The notes below the pieces were generated by a model that saw only the letters and a program-made list of their open reading frames with translations, made no database searches and had not been told where the DNA came from. From Microbacterium oxydans (GTDB lineage: Bacteria; Actinomycetota; Actinomycetes; Actinomycetales; Microbacteriaceae), in assembly GCF_000956405.1 (NCBI RefSeq), contig NZ_JYIV01000025.1, positions 1 to 64,000 on the forward strand: DNA of 64,000 bases, in the 5' to 3' direction. Each line of letters begins with the position of its first letter. Position 1 is the stretch's first letter. The position numbers and the translations under genes are program-made. Below are positions 34,636-43,185 of the stretch, piece by piece.

Positions 34636-35786
34636 GTCCTCTCGTTCCCGTGAGCGTCGACATCACCACGAGCATGGTGGCTGTCGTCACGGTCCTGACC
34701 GCGCTGGTGGTCGGGCTCGGCACTCTCGCCCGCCCGAGCCGCGCGACCGTGACGTGGGCCGCTGCCTTCGGGTCTGGCGTGCTCGGTTCCTACCTCTGGC
34801 TCGCGGGGCAGCAGACCGACGAGCCTATGCTGCGCGCGGCGGCATCTGCGCTGATGCTGTGCTTCGAGCCGCTGGTATGGATCGGACTGCGGCAGCACTT
34901 CGGTCGACGCGCATCCTGGTGGGTGGTGATCCCCTTCCTGGTGGCGGCCCCCGTCCTGCTGGTCGCGACGGCGGGGACACCCGGGTATCTGCCCACATTC
35001 CATGCCGTCTTCGTCGCCAGCGGCGTATTCGCGGGCATGGTCGCCTACGAGCTTCTGCGCGGACGACCGGTGGCCAGGGACATCGTCCTGCCCCTGGCGC
35101 TCGCCTCGTGCGGTTTCGTCGTCGTGGCGGTCGTGAGCGCCGCCTCCGCCCTCGTGTCCGGCAGCGAGGGGACGCAGGAGCAGCTGAGCGCGCTGCGGGG
35201 CATGAACGCCGTGGGGACTCTCGTGGTGAGCACCTGCGCGGCCTTCACCCTCGTCCTGCTGGTGCGGGCCGGGGACAAGGCGGCTGCCGGTGCTGGCACC
35301 GAGGGAGCGGACCGCGTCCGCCGACGCCTGCGGAAGGCGGAGGCGCAGAACGATCAACCGTGGTCGATCCTCGACATCCGGCTCGACGATCCCGTCGACC
35401 TGCGCGAGGCGTCGACCGGCGCGGCGTTCGCCCGCATCGTCGATCGTTTCCACGAGGACATCGAAGAGGCGCTGCCGGCAGCGGCGGACGCCGACCGGAT
35501 CGAGGACGGGAGGGCGATCGTCATCATCCGCGCCAGCGACGAGGCTGTGCGCTACCACCTGCGCGCCATGCTCACCCGCATCGCGATCGTCGAACAGGAT
35601 GCGTCCGCGAACGGTATCCGCTCCTCCGCCAGCATCGGCTGGGCGCCCGTAACCGTCGTCGGCTACGACTACGACCTGCTGCGTGCCGCAGCGGACCGCG
35701 CGGCCATCAGAGCCAGAGCCGCCGGCGGCGACCAGTGGAAGCGCGCCAACGCGGACGATCTGAGCGACGTCCGACTGCGCGGCTGA
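34632..35786 (+). CDS. Membrane protein with degenerate GGDEF-like C-terminal domain
   Basis: A protein of 384 residues starting in the ATGA overlap with the kinase gene. Six or seven hydrophobic helices cover residues 10-215. The cytoplasmic C-terminal 165 residues follow the GGDEF fold: WSILDIRLDD in place of the first strand, and SSASIGWAP with DYDLLRAAADRAAIRARAAGGDQWKR, which matches the last strand and helix of diguanylate cyclases. At the active-site turn the sequence is IEDGRAIVII instead of GG(D/E)EF, so it should not make c-di-GMP. I infer a signal-binding or regulatory partner of the kinase. It is tail-to-tail with csrA, with 16 nt between them. Confidence 0.65.
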   Translation: MSPLVPVSVDITTSMVAVVTVLTALVVGLGTLARPSRATVTWAAAFGSGVLGSYLWLAGQQTDEPMLRAAASALMLCFEPLVWIGLRQHFGRRASWWVVIPFLVAAPVLLVATAGTPGYLPTFHAVFVASGVFAGMVAYELLRGRPVARDIVLPLALASCGFVVVAVVSAASALVSGSEGTQEQLSALRGMNAVGTLVVSTCAAFTLVLLVRAGDKAAAGAGTEGADRVRRRLRKAEAQNDQPWSILDIRLDDPVDLREASTGAAFARIVDRFHEDIEEALPAAADADRIEDGRAIVIIRASDEAVRYHLRAMLTRIAIVEQDASANGIRSSASIGWAPVTVVGYDYDLLRAAADRAAIRARAAGGDQWKRANADDLSDVRLRG

Positions 35787-35802
35787 CCGCTGCGGGCGCT
35801 GA

Positions 35803-36054
35803 CTACGGCGTGCGGGTCTCTCGTCCTCTCGCGAGGGCCGCGACGATCGCATCCTCGGCGTCGGCACCCGTCTCGGCGGCAGCCGACACGTTCTCGGCGA
35901 CGACCGCTTCGATGATCTCGGTGCGCTGGATGCGCGTCTCGCGCGGCGCCTTCACGCCGATGCGCACGCTGTCGCCCTTGATCTCGAGCAGCGTGACCTC
36001 GATGCCGCCGTCGATGCACACGCTCTCACCGATCCGCCTCGTCAACACCAGCAT
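35803..36054 (-). CDS. csrA: Carbon storage regulator CsrA
   Basis: A protein of 83 residues: the CsrA core (MLVLTRRIGESVCIDGGIEVTLLEIKGDSVRIGVKAP, and the RNA-contacting ETRIQRTEI) plus an Ala/Glu-rich C-terminal extension. CsrA dimers bind GGA motifs in mRNA leaders. In flagellated Gram-positive bacteria it represses flagellin (hag) translation and is held by FliW. It is the last gene of the fliM-flhA operon, 4 nt after flhA. fliW is not in this window. Confidence 0.95.
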   Translation of the reverse strand: MLVLTRRIGESVCIDGGIEVTLLEIKGDSVRIGVKAPRETRIQRTEIIEAVVAENVSAAAETGADAEDAIVAALARGRETRTP

Positions 36055-36058
36055 TCGT

Positions 36059-38119
36059 TCAGCCTAGTGCTGCGGGGACGACACCGACTGCCGGTGCGGG
36101 GATGTCGCTCACGACGCCGACCGTCTCGATCGTGAGGGCGGCTGCCGTCGCCTCGTTGTACGACAGCACGGGGAGCCCGTCGGTCTGCGCGGAGACGAGA
36201 CGTCGCACGGCCGGCCGCAGCGAGGGCGCACACACCAGCACCGGTTCGCCGCCCTCGCGCACGGCGGAGACAGCCTGCTTCACGGACTCGATCACGGCCT
36301 CCATGCGCTGTGGGTCGAACACGATCTGACTGCCCTCGTCGCTCGAGCGCAGGCTCTCGAGCATCGCCTGCTCGAGCAGAGGGTGGATCATCACGACGCG
36401 CAGGGTTCCGGCATCGGCGAACCGGGCCGCGATCGCGGGGCCCAGGGCGGCGCGGGCGGCCTCGATCAGGCCCTCGGGCTCGGTGGAGGCCCTGGCCCGC
36501 AGCGCGAGCGCCTCGTAGATGCGGGTGAGGTCGTTGATGGGCACCCGCTCCGCGAGGAGTCCCTGCAGCACGCGCTGGACCTCTGCCAACGACAGCAGCA
36601 CGGGCGTGAGCTCCTCGACCGCGGCGGGCGACGCCTGCTTGAGAGCGTCGGTGAGCTGGCGCACGTCCTCGCGGCTGAGCAGCCGGGCAGCGTGGGCGTG
36701 GATCACGCTGGACAGGTGGGTGATGATCACACTGGCGCGGTCGATCACGGTGGCTCCCGCGAACTCCGCGCTGTGACGCATCTCCATGGGGATCCACTTG
36801 CCCTCGAGCCCGAAGACGGGGTCGAGCGTCGCCATGCCGGGAAGGCTGTCCAGCCCTTGCCCGAGTGCGAGCACCGAACCGACGGGTGCCGTTCCGCGAC
36901 CGGTCTCGACCCCGGCGATCCGGATGACGTACGTCGCCTGCGGCAGCTCGATGCTGTCGCGCGTGCGGACAGGTGGCGTGACGAGGCCCAAATCGAGGGC
37001 GACACGGCGCCGGAGGGCCTTCACACGCGCGAGCAGGTCGTCGGGGCCTCCCGTGACCAGGTCGACGATGTCGGGCGCGAGCAGGATCTCCAGAGGGTGC
37101 ACGCGCATCTTCTCGATGAGCTCCTCCGGCTGGTCGGTGGGGACGGTCGACGGAGTCTGCGCCGCTGCGGCCTCGTCGCGTTTCTGCGTGGCCTTGATCC
37201 GCTGCGCGATCAGCAGCAGCGCCGCGCCGATCGCGACGAACGGCAGCATCGGCATGTGGGGGATGAGCGACATGATGATCGCCGCGCACCCGGCGATGAT
37301 GAGGGCGTTGCGCGACTGCCCGAGCTGGGCGGATGCCGCGGTGCCCATCTCCGCCTCCGCGGTGGAACGGGTCACGATCATGCCGGTGGAGACGGCCATC
37401 AGCAGGGCAGGGATCTGCGTGACCAGACCATCGCCGATCGTCAGGAGGCTGTAGGTGCTCACGGCCTCGTCGATCGTCATCCCGTGCTGCACGATGCCGA
37501 TCGCGATGCCGCCGACGATGTTGATGATGATGATGACGAGTCCGGCGATGGCGTCGCCCTTGACGAACTTGGACGCGCCGTCCATCGCTCCGTAGAAGTC
37601 GGCCTCCGCGGCCACCTCGGCGCGGCGCTCGCGGGCCTCCGCGTCGGTGATGAGTCCGGCGTTGAGGTCGGCGTCGATCGCCATCTGCTTGCCGGGCATC
37701 GCGTCGAGCGTGAAGCGCGCGCCGACCTCCGCGACACGCTCCGCACCCTTGGTGACCACGACGAACTGGATGACGACGAGGATGAGGAACACGACCGCGC
37801 CGATGATGAGGGAACCGCCGACCGCGATCGCGCCGAACGCCTCGATGACCTGTCCCGCATATGCCTCGCCGAGCACCAGACGGGTGGAGGCCACGTTGAG
37901 CCCCAGGCGGAACAGCGTCGCCACGAGCAGCAGCGAGGGGAAGACCGAGAAGTCGAGCGGCTTCTTCACGAACATCGACGTGAGCAGGATCACGAGGGCG
38001 AACATGATGTTCAGGATGATGAGGATGTCGAGCAGGAACGGCGGCACCGGCACGACGAGGAGCATGATGATGCCCACGACGCCGATCGGCACTCCGAGCT
38101 TGGGAAGCAGCTGTCTCAT
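36059..38119 (-). CDS. flhA: Flagellar type III export gate protein FlhA
   Basis: A protein of 686 residues: eight N-terminal membrane helices (to about residue 310), including the FHIPEP-family loop with RVAEVGARFTLDAMPGKQMAIDADL, then a cytoplasmic domain that forms the nonameric ring docking substrates and chaperones. The length is normal. It overlaps flhB by ATGA upstream and is followed by csrA. With FlhB, FliP, FliQ and FliR it forms the export gate. Confidence 0.96.
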   Translation of the reverse strand: MRQLLPKLGVPIGVVGIIMLLVVPVPPFLLDILIILNIMFALVILLTSMFVKKPLDFSVFPSLLLVATLFRLGLNVASTRLVLGEAYAGQVIEAFGAIAVGGSLIIGAVVFLILVVIQFVVVTKGAERVAEVGARFTLDAMPGKQMAIDADLNAGLITDAEARERRAEVAAEADFYGAMDGASKFVKGDAIAGLVIIIINIVGGIAIGIVQHGMTIDEAVSTYSLLTIGDGLVTQIPALLMAVSTGMIVTRSTAEAEMGTAASAQLGQSRNALIIAGCAAIIMSLIPHMPMLPFVAIGAALLLIAQRIKATQKRDEAAAAQTPSTVPTDQPEELIEKMRVHPLEILLAPDIVDLVTGGPDDLLARVKALRRRVALDLGLVTPPVRTRDSIELPQATYVIRIAGVETGRGTAPVGSVLALGQGLDSLPGMATLDPVFGLEGKWIPMEMRHSAEFAGATVIDRASVIITHLSSVIHAHAARLLSREDVRQLTDALKQASPAAVEELTPVLLSLAEVQRVLQGLLAERVPINDLTRIYEALALRARASTEPEGLIEAARAALGPAIAARFADAGTLRVVMIHPLLEQAMLESLRSSDEGSQIVFDPQRMEAVIESVKQAVSAVREGGEPVLVCAPSLRPAVRRLVSAQTDGLPVLSYNEATAAALTIETVGVVSDIPAPAVGVVPAALG

Positions 38120-39207
38120 GCGGTCCTCCGGTAGGGAAGGGAGTGGATGCCGCGGGCGGCTCCGCGTCGTCGCAGCGAGTCGACGAACACGAGCACACGG
38201 GCCACGGCGTTGTACAGGTCTTCGGGGATCTCATGCCCGAGCTCGCAGGCGGCATGCAGAGCCCTGGCGAGGGTGATCTCGCGCACCAGGGGAACCCCGG
38301 CGCGCACGGCTTCGTCGCGGATGCGCTCCGCGATCACGCCGCTGCCCTTGGCCACGACCTTGGGGGCGGCTCTGCCGGGTTCGTACCGCAGTGCGACCGC
38401 GATATGCGTGGGGTTGACGACCACCACGTCGGAGCCGGCGACGGCCGCGATCATGCGGTTGCGGCTCACCGCCAGCTGCCGCGAGCGTCGCTGCTGGCGG
38501 ATCAACGGATCGCCTTCGGAGTTCTTGCTCTCGTCGCGGATCTCACGCTTGGTCATGCGCGTGTGCTTGCGGTTGCGTCGCATCACCACGAACATGTCGA
38601 TGGCGGCGAGGGCGAGTCCCACCGCGATCGCGGTCTGCAGCAGGGCGGTCGTGCCTTCGCTCGCGATGCCGAGCAGGCGGGAGACGGAGTGCGCTCCGCT
38701 CGCGGTCAGCACGGGCATCAGGCTCGCGATCACGAACCAGAGCGCGATGCCGATGGCCGCGGTCTTCATGAGGGCCTTGGCGCCCTCCCAGAGGGCCTGC
38801 ATGCCGAACACGCGACGCACGCCGTTGACGAGGTTGAACTGCTCGAAGCGACCTGTCAGCGGGCGCAGGTGCACACCGCCCTGGATGACCGCGCCGATCA
38901 GGGTGACGATCGCGACGGCCGTCAGCATCACGGTGAGCGTCGGGAGCACGGAGGCGAGGCCGCGGCCCAGCGCCGCGAGTGCGGCTGCGGGGGTGGGGGC
39001 GGCGACCAGGGAGTCGAGAGTGAGGAGCTGCTCCGTGCCCGCGGAGGCCCCGAGGGCGATCGCGGCGGGCATCGTGACGGCCGCGGCACCGATGCCGAGC
39101 CAGGCCGTGAGGTCCTGGCTGCGCGACAGGCGACCCTTCTTCCTCGCTTCGCTGAGGTGCTTGTCTGTCGCCTTCTCGCTGCGTTCGCCGCTGTCGGTCC
39201 CGCTCAT
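38116..39207 (-). CDS. flhB: Flagellar export protein FlhB
   Basis: A protein of 363 residues from the ATG at 39205-39207. The basic N-terminus (KATDKHLSEARKKGRL) and four membrane helices are followed by a cytoplasmic domain with the autocleavage motif NPTH (VVVVNPTHIAVALRY). The cleavage controls the switch from rod/hook to filament export. The C-terminus is intact. It overlaps fliR upstream and flhA downstream, by 4 nt each. Confidence 0.95.
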   Translation of the reverse strand: MSGTDSGERSEKATDKHLSEARKKGRLSRSQDLTAWLGIGAAAVTMPAAIALGASAGTEQLLTLDSLVAAPTPAAALAALGRGLASVLPTLTVMLTAVAIVTLIGAVIQGGVHLRPLTGRFEQFNLVNGVRRVFGMQALWEGAKALMKTAAIGIALWFVIASLMPVLTASGAHSVSRLLGIASEGTTALLQTAIAVGLALAAIDMFVVMRRNRKHTRMTKREIRDESKNSEGDPLIRQQRRSRQLAVSRNRMIAAVAGSDVVVVNPTHIAVALRYEPGRAAPKVVAKGSGVIAERIRDEAVRAGVPLVREITLARALHAACELGHEIPEDLYNAVARVLVFVDSLRRRGAARGIHSLPYRRTA

Positions 39208-39965
39208 TCGTGCACCCCCTGCATCAGCCGCAGCGCGTTGGCGGCGAGGGCGTCGACGATGCCGGGGAGCACGGCGTACACGGCTCCGGCGAGCAGCAGG
39301 GTCAGCAGGATCTTCACCGGGAAGCCCATCGCGAACGCGTTGAGGGCGGGGGCGACACGGGTGATGAGTCCGAGTCCGACGTCGGCGAGGAACAGCACGA
39401 GCACAAGCGGTCCCGCGATCTGCACGGCCGCCAGCACGAGCTGCGTCACCCCGTCGACGAGCAGTTCGGCGGGGCCGGCCACCTGGAAGATGCCGTTGAC
39501 GGGCACGGCCTCGAAGCTCCGCGCGAGCCCGGCCAGGATCAACTGGTAGCCGCCCGAGGCGAACAGCAGCGTGAGCGCGGTGATGTGGAACAGCCGCGTG
39601 AACTGCGCGCCGTTGACCATCGAGTGGGGATCGAACGCCTGCGCGAGCTGGAACCCGCCGAAGACGTCGATCAGGCTGCCCGCGGCCTGGAGCGCCGAGA
39701 AGCACAGCAGTACCAGGAACCCCAGCAGGGCGCCGGTGACGAGCTGAAGCACGAGCGCGCCGAGGAAGGGGCCGGTGTCGAGGTTCTCGTACCCGGGAGC
39801 GACGGCGGTGCCGACGGCGAGGGAGAGCCCGATCGCGAGCATCGCCTTCACGCGCACCGGGATCGCCCCGTACGAGAACGGCGGAGCGATCATGATGAAG
39901 GCCGTGATGCGCACCGCGGTGAGCATCGTGGCCTCCAGCCAGGCGAAGTCGATGGGGATGTACAC
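39204..39965 (-). CDS. fliR: Flagellar export protein FliR
   Basis: A protein of 253 residues with six hydrophobic helices; the segment FLGALVLQLVTGALLGFLV and the GGFQLAQAFDPHSM loop are typical of FliR. It forms the export-gate core with FliP and FliQ. It starts 4 nt after fliQ and overlaps flhB. Confidence 0.93.
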   Translation of the reverse strand: MYIPIDFAWLEATMLTAVRITAFIMIAPPFSYGAIPVRVKAMLAIGLSLAVGTAVAPGYENLDTGPFLGALVLQLVTGALLGFLVLLCFSALQAAGSLIDVFGGFQLAQAFDPHSMVNGAQFTRLFHITALTLLFASGGYQLILAGLARSFEAVPVNGIFQVAGPAELLVDGVTQLVLAAVQIAGPLVLVLFLADVGLGLITRVAPALNAFAMGFPVKILLTLLLAGAVYAVLPGIVDALAANALRLMQGVHE

Positions 39966-39969
39966 GCCG

Positions 39970-40242
39970 TCATCCGCTCAACAGCGAGGGGATGCGGGCG
40001 AACATCTCGTTGGTGAAGGCGATCATCTCGGCGATCATCCAGTTGCCGGCGATGAGCAGTGCGATGCCGACGGCGACGATCTTCGGCACGAACGACAGCG
40101 TCACCTCCTGCACCTGGGTGATGGACTGGAGCAGCGAGATCGCGAAGCCGACGACGAGGGCGGTGACCAGGACGGGGGCGGCGAGCTTCGCCGCGATGAT
40201 CAGTCCCTGCGTCCCGATGTCGATGACCGCTTCCGGGCTCAT
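39970..40242 (-). CDS. fliQ: Flagellar export protein FliQ
   Basis: A protein of 90 residues from the ATG at 40240-40242, with two hydrophobic helices and the FliQ signature LVVGFAISLLQSITQVQE. Four copies per export gate are expected. It overlaps fliP by 4 nt. Confidence 0.93.
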   Translation of the reverse strand: MSPEAVIDIGTQGLIIAAKLAAPVLVTALVVGFAISLLQSITQVQEVTLSFVPKIVAVGIALLIAGNWMIAEMIAFTNEMFARIPSLLSG

Positions 40243-41054
40243 CCGACTCCTCCGTAACTCTCCAGGAGGGCTCTGATGATGAGCCCCCAGCCGTCCACGA
40301 GGATGAAGAGCAGGATCTTGAACGGCAGCGAGATCATGACGGGCGGGAGCATCATCATGCCCATCGACATGAGGGCCGCGGCCACGACCAGGTCGATCAC
40401 CAGGAACGGGATGAAGATCACGAAGCCGATGATGAACGCGGCCCGCAGCTCGGAGATCATGAACGCGGGGATGAGCGTGTACATCGGGACGCTGGAGGGG
40501 TCCTCGGGGTTGGGTTGGCCGGCCATCCGCGTCATGAGGGCGAGGTCTTCCTCGCGGGTGAAGCGCAGCATCCACTCCTGCAGGGGGAGCTGCCCCACGT
40601 CGATCGCCTGGGTGAACGAGAGCGAGCCGTCGATGTAGGGCTGCACCGCGACCGTGTTGATTTCGGTGAGCACCGGCCACATGATGAACAGCGACAGGAA
40701 GAGCGAGAGGCCGGCCAGCACCTGGTTCGGGGGGATGGTCGGAAGCGAGAGTGCGTTCCTCGTCATCGCCAGCACCACGAAGATCTTCGTGAACGACGAC
40801 ATCATCAGCAGCAGCGCCGGGGCGACCGAGAGCAGCGTGATGCCCAGCAGGGTCAGGATCGATCCGGACGGGCCGCCGTCCACGCCGTTGATGTCGATCG
40901 TGATGCCCTCGCCCGGGTCGTCCGGGGTCACCTGCGCGTGGGCGGCCGTGCTCGAGAGGAGGGTGAGGACGACGACCAGCGCGAGCGCCGCGGCGAGGAT
41001 CAGTGCGATTCGTCGCAGCGTCCGCCCGTCGACGACCCCACGGGCGACGCTCAT
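40239..41054 (-). CDS. fliP: Flagellar export protein FliP
   Basis: A protein of 271 residues from the ATG at 41052-41054. A signal-peptide-like N-terminus (LALVVVLTLLSSTAAHA) is followed by a short extracytoplasmic segment and four helices. The signatures MMSSFTKIFVVLAMTRNAL and PFKILLFILVDGWGLI are diagnostic of FliP. It forms the pentameric core of the export gate. It overlaps fliO upstream and fliQ downstream. Confidence 0.95.
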   Translation of the reverse strand: MSVARGVVDGRTLRRIALILAAALALVVVLTLLSSTAAHAQVTPDDPGEGITIDINGVDGGPSGSILTLLGITLLSVAPALLLMMSSFTKIFVVLAMTRNALSLPTIPPNQVLAGLSLFLSLFIMWPVLTEINTVAVQPYIDGSLSFTQAIDVGQLPLQEWMLRFTREEDLALMTRMAGQPNPEDPSSVPMYTLIPAFMISELRAAFIIGFVIFIPFLVIDLVVAAALMSMGMMMLPPVMISLPFKILLFILVDGWGLIIRALLESYGGVG

Positions 41055-41515
41055 CGCGTGCGCCGGATGGCCTCGGCGGTCTGCCGCCAGGTTTCGGGGG
41101 AGAGGATGGAACCGCGCAGCGGATCGTTGCGGTGCCGCACACGTCGCTGCGGGGCGGGTGCCACCGGAGAGCCGTCCGTCGATTCCGTCAGAGCCGCCGC
41201 GGCGAGGATCCGGTCGAACTCCGCGGCATCCGCAGCCGCCTCCGAGGTCGGCGACGACCATGCGGCACGCGGCTCCTCATCCGACGCGTCGGTCCGTCTG
41301 ACCGGCAGCCGATCGACGACGTTCACACCGTGCTCCGTGACGCCGAGGACGTACCTGGCGTCCTCGGTCTGGATCACGACGATCTGCGCCTTCGGGCCGA
41401 CCCCCTGGCGCCCGAGCACCGTGATCGCCTCGCTGTCGCGTCGGCGGGCCTGGGTGCGCGCGACACGGCGCTGCAGGAACCACAGCACTCCGAGCACTGC
41501 GGCGAGCGAGAGCAC
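41051..41515 (-). CDS. fliO: Flagellar biosynthesis protein FliO
   Basis: At least 154 residues from the GTG at 41513-41515. A membrane helix lies at the very N-terminus, then a basic stretch and a small OB-like cytoplasmic part (DSEAITVLGRQGVGPKAQIVVIQ, RYVLGVTEHGVNVV), then a disordered tail. FliO assists assembly of FliP. From this GTG the helix starts abruptly. The same frame is open upstream to a CTG at 41549-41551 that overlaps the fliN stop (CTGA) and would add 12 residues (MTLDDLLLGLRV) completing the helix. The frame up to the fliN stop holds no other ATG, GTG or TTG. Confidence 0.85.
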   Translation of the reverse strand: MLSLAAVLGVLWFLQRRVARTQARRRDSEAITVLGRQGVGPKAQIVVIQTEDARYVLGVTEHGVNVVDRLPVRRTDASDEEPRAAWSSPTSEAAADAAEFDRILAAAALTESTDGSPVAPAPQRRVRHRNDPLRGSILSPETWRQTAEAIRRTR

Positions 41516-41547
41516 GACCCGCAGGCCGAGCAGGAGGTCGTCCAGGG

Positions 41548-42207
41548 TCAGGCCTCGACGTTCTCGAGGATGCGGGTGATGCGCACCGCGTAGTCCTGGT
41601 CGACCACGACGACCTCGCCGTGCGCGATGACGCGTCCGTTGAGCTTGATGTCGGCGGGGGCGCCTGCGGAGCGGTCGAGCTCGACGATGCGTCCGGGCTC
41701 CAGGTCCAGCACGTCGCGCACGGCCATCCTGGTGCGGCCGATCTCGACCGTGAGCTCCATCTCGACGCCGGCGATCCGGTGCAGACGGCGTGAGGAGCTC
41801 GCGGCTCCTGCCGGTGCGCGGGTGACGACCACGGCCAGGCGGCCGACGGTGTGGTCGGCGTCGTCCTGCAGGTCGAACAGCTGCACTGCAGGGTCTGCGA
41901 AGAGAGCGGATGCATCGCCGATGGTGGCCTCCCCCAGAGCGCCGGAACCCAGCGCGCTGGTCGCCGTCTCGAGGGCATCACGCAACCGGTCGGTGAGCGG
42001 CGTGCCGCCGAGCCCATCGACCAGGATCTCCGGCTCGAAGAGCTGCACCGCCAACTGAGCGCTGGCCTCGCCGACGAACTGCGCGATCACGGCGTCGCCG
42101 GTGTCGCCGGAGACCTGCGAGGCACGAGCGACGACGGGCGAGGGCGTGGGGAGCGACGCGGCGAAGGCGGCGGCGACGGCGGACTCGTAGGTGGTGGTGC
42201 TGGTCAC
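41548..42207 (-). CDS. fliN: Flagellar switch protein FliN
   Basis: A protein of 219 residues. The last 80 residues form the SpoA domain (GVEMELTVEIGRTRMAVRDVLDLEPGRIVELDRSAGAPADIKLNG, DYAVRITRI), which makes up the C-ring base. The first 130 residues are an extension with two strand-helix elements of unknown role, as in other long actinobacterial FliN proteins. It overlaps fliM by 4 nt. Confidence 0.92.
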   Translation of the reverse strand: MTSTTTYESAVAAAFAASLPTPSPVVARASQVSGDTGDAVIAQFVGEASAQLAVQLFEPEILVDGLGGTPLTDRLRDALETATSALGSGALGEATIGDASALFADPAVQLFDLQDDADHTVGRLAVVVTRAPAGAASSSRRLHRIAGVEMELTVEIGRTRMAVRDVLDLEPGRIVELDRSAGAPADIKLNGRVIAHGEVVVVDQDYAVRITRILENVEA

Positions 42208-43136
42208 ACGGGCTCCTCGGCGGATGCGGGATCGGGGACGGTGGTGGTGACGACACAGGCCAGCCGTGCGCCCGCGCTGCCGACGGCAGCGGTCGCGACG
42301 GTCTGATCGCCGACGGTGAGGACCATCGGCCGGTCGGCGGAGTGCGGGAAGGCGATGATGTCGCCCACGGAGAGATCGAGCACCTCACGCGGCAGCACGG
42401 TCCGGGGTGCGAGCCGGAGTGCCACCTCGACCGGCGCGATCTCGACCTGACGGCGGATCCGGGCGGGGGCGGCCGAGCGCTCCTTGTCAGAGGGGCGCAC
42501 GGTGAATCCGGCGAGCACAGAGGCGGGCAGCATCACGCTCGTCGGGACCGTGCGGCCGGCCAGGCGCATCGAGAACCGCGCGACGATGACGGGCTCGCCG
42601 GAGGCCGCGACCTGGGCGAACTGCGAGCTGTACTGGATGCCGCTGAACGAGACGCCGAGGGGGAGGAGCCCGTCGAGCGCTCCGGTGAGGTGGTCGATCG
42701 CGTCGACGATCAACGAGCGGATCAGTGCCTGCTCGATCGGAGTGAAGGTGCGATCCTCCGAGGCGACAGATGCCCGTCCACCGACCATCTGAACGATCCA
42801 GGCGGTCGCGGCCGATGTCGGAAGCTGCACGATGAGGCGCTCTTCGGAGTCGGGGAGCGCGCACACGATCATGGTGGTCGTGGTGGGAAGGGACTGGGCG
42901 TACTCGCCGTAGGTCATCATGCCGACGTGCTCGACAGCGATCGTGGCCCGCACGTGGATCTTCGCCGACAGCTGCGCCGACCACTGCCGCGAGAACGTCT
43001 CGAACGCGAGTTCCAGAGCGCGGGTGTGCTCGCGGGAGAGGGTCGCGGAACGGCCGAAGTCGTACACCTCGACTTCGGGGGCCCTTGCCGCCGTCCCCGC
43101 GCGCACTTCGGAGCGCACGCTGTTATCGATCACCAC
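42204..43136 (-). CDS. fliM: Flagellar switch protein FliM
   Basis: About 310 residues from the GTG at 43134-43136 (another GTG follows at once). FliM is the C-ring protein that binds CheY-P and FliG. Typical parts are VYDFGRSATLSREHTRALELAFETFSRQW, MTYGEYAQSLP and TFTPIEQALIRSLI, with a C-terminal SpoA-like domain (LDLSVGDIIAFPHSADRPMV). The usual CheY-binding N-terminal peptide is short or absent. A sigma-28-type promoter ends 8 nt upstream, so the transcript should start at or very near the GTG. Confidence 0.92.
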   Translation of the reverse strand: MVIDNSVRSEVRAGTAARAPEVEVYDFGRSATLSREHTRALELAFETFSRQWSAQLSAKIHVRATIAVEHVGMMTYGEYAQSLPTTTTMIVCALPDSEERLIVQLPTSAATAWIVQMVGGRASVASEDRTFTPIEQALIRSLIVDAIDHLTGALDGLLPLGVSFSGIQYSSQFAQVAASGEPVIVARFSMRLAGRTVPTSVMLPASVLAGFTVRPSDKERSAAPARIRRQVEIAPVEVALRLAPRTVLPREVLDLSVGDIIAFPHSADRPMVLTVGDQTVATAAVGSAGARLACVVTTTVPDPASAEEPV

Positions 43137-43144
43137 GAATCGGA

Positions 43145-43171
43145 CTATCGGGCGGTGATCGGCGTGCGTTA
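43145..43171 (-). promoter_or_regulatory. Sigma-28-type promoter before fliM
   Basis: On the minus strand: TAAC (43171-43168), 15 nt, CCCGATAG (43152-43145). The FliA/WhiG form is TAAA-N15-GCCGATAA. It would drive fliM to csrA. Confidence 0.65.
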
Positions 43172-43185
43172 GGTGCGCAGGAAGC

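Noticed and set aside
36383..38134. Long plus-strand frame (583 codons) opposite flhA
   Set aside because: It mirrors the codon pattern of flhA on the other strand, is rich in Arg, Asp and His, and shows no domain.
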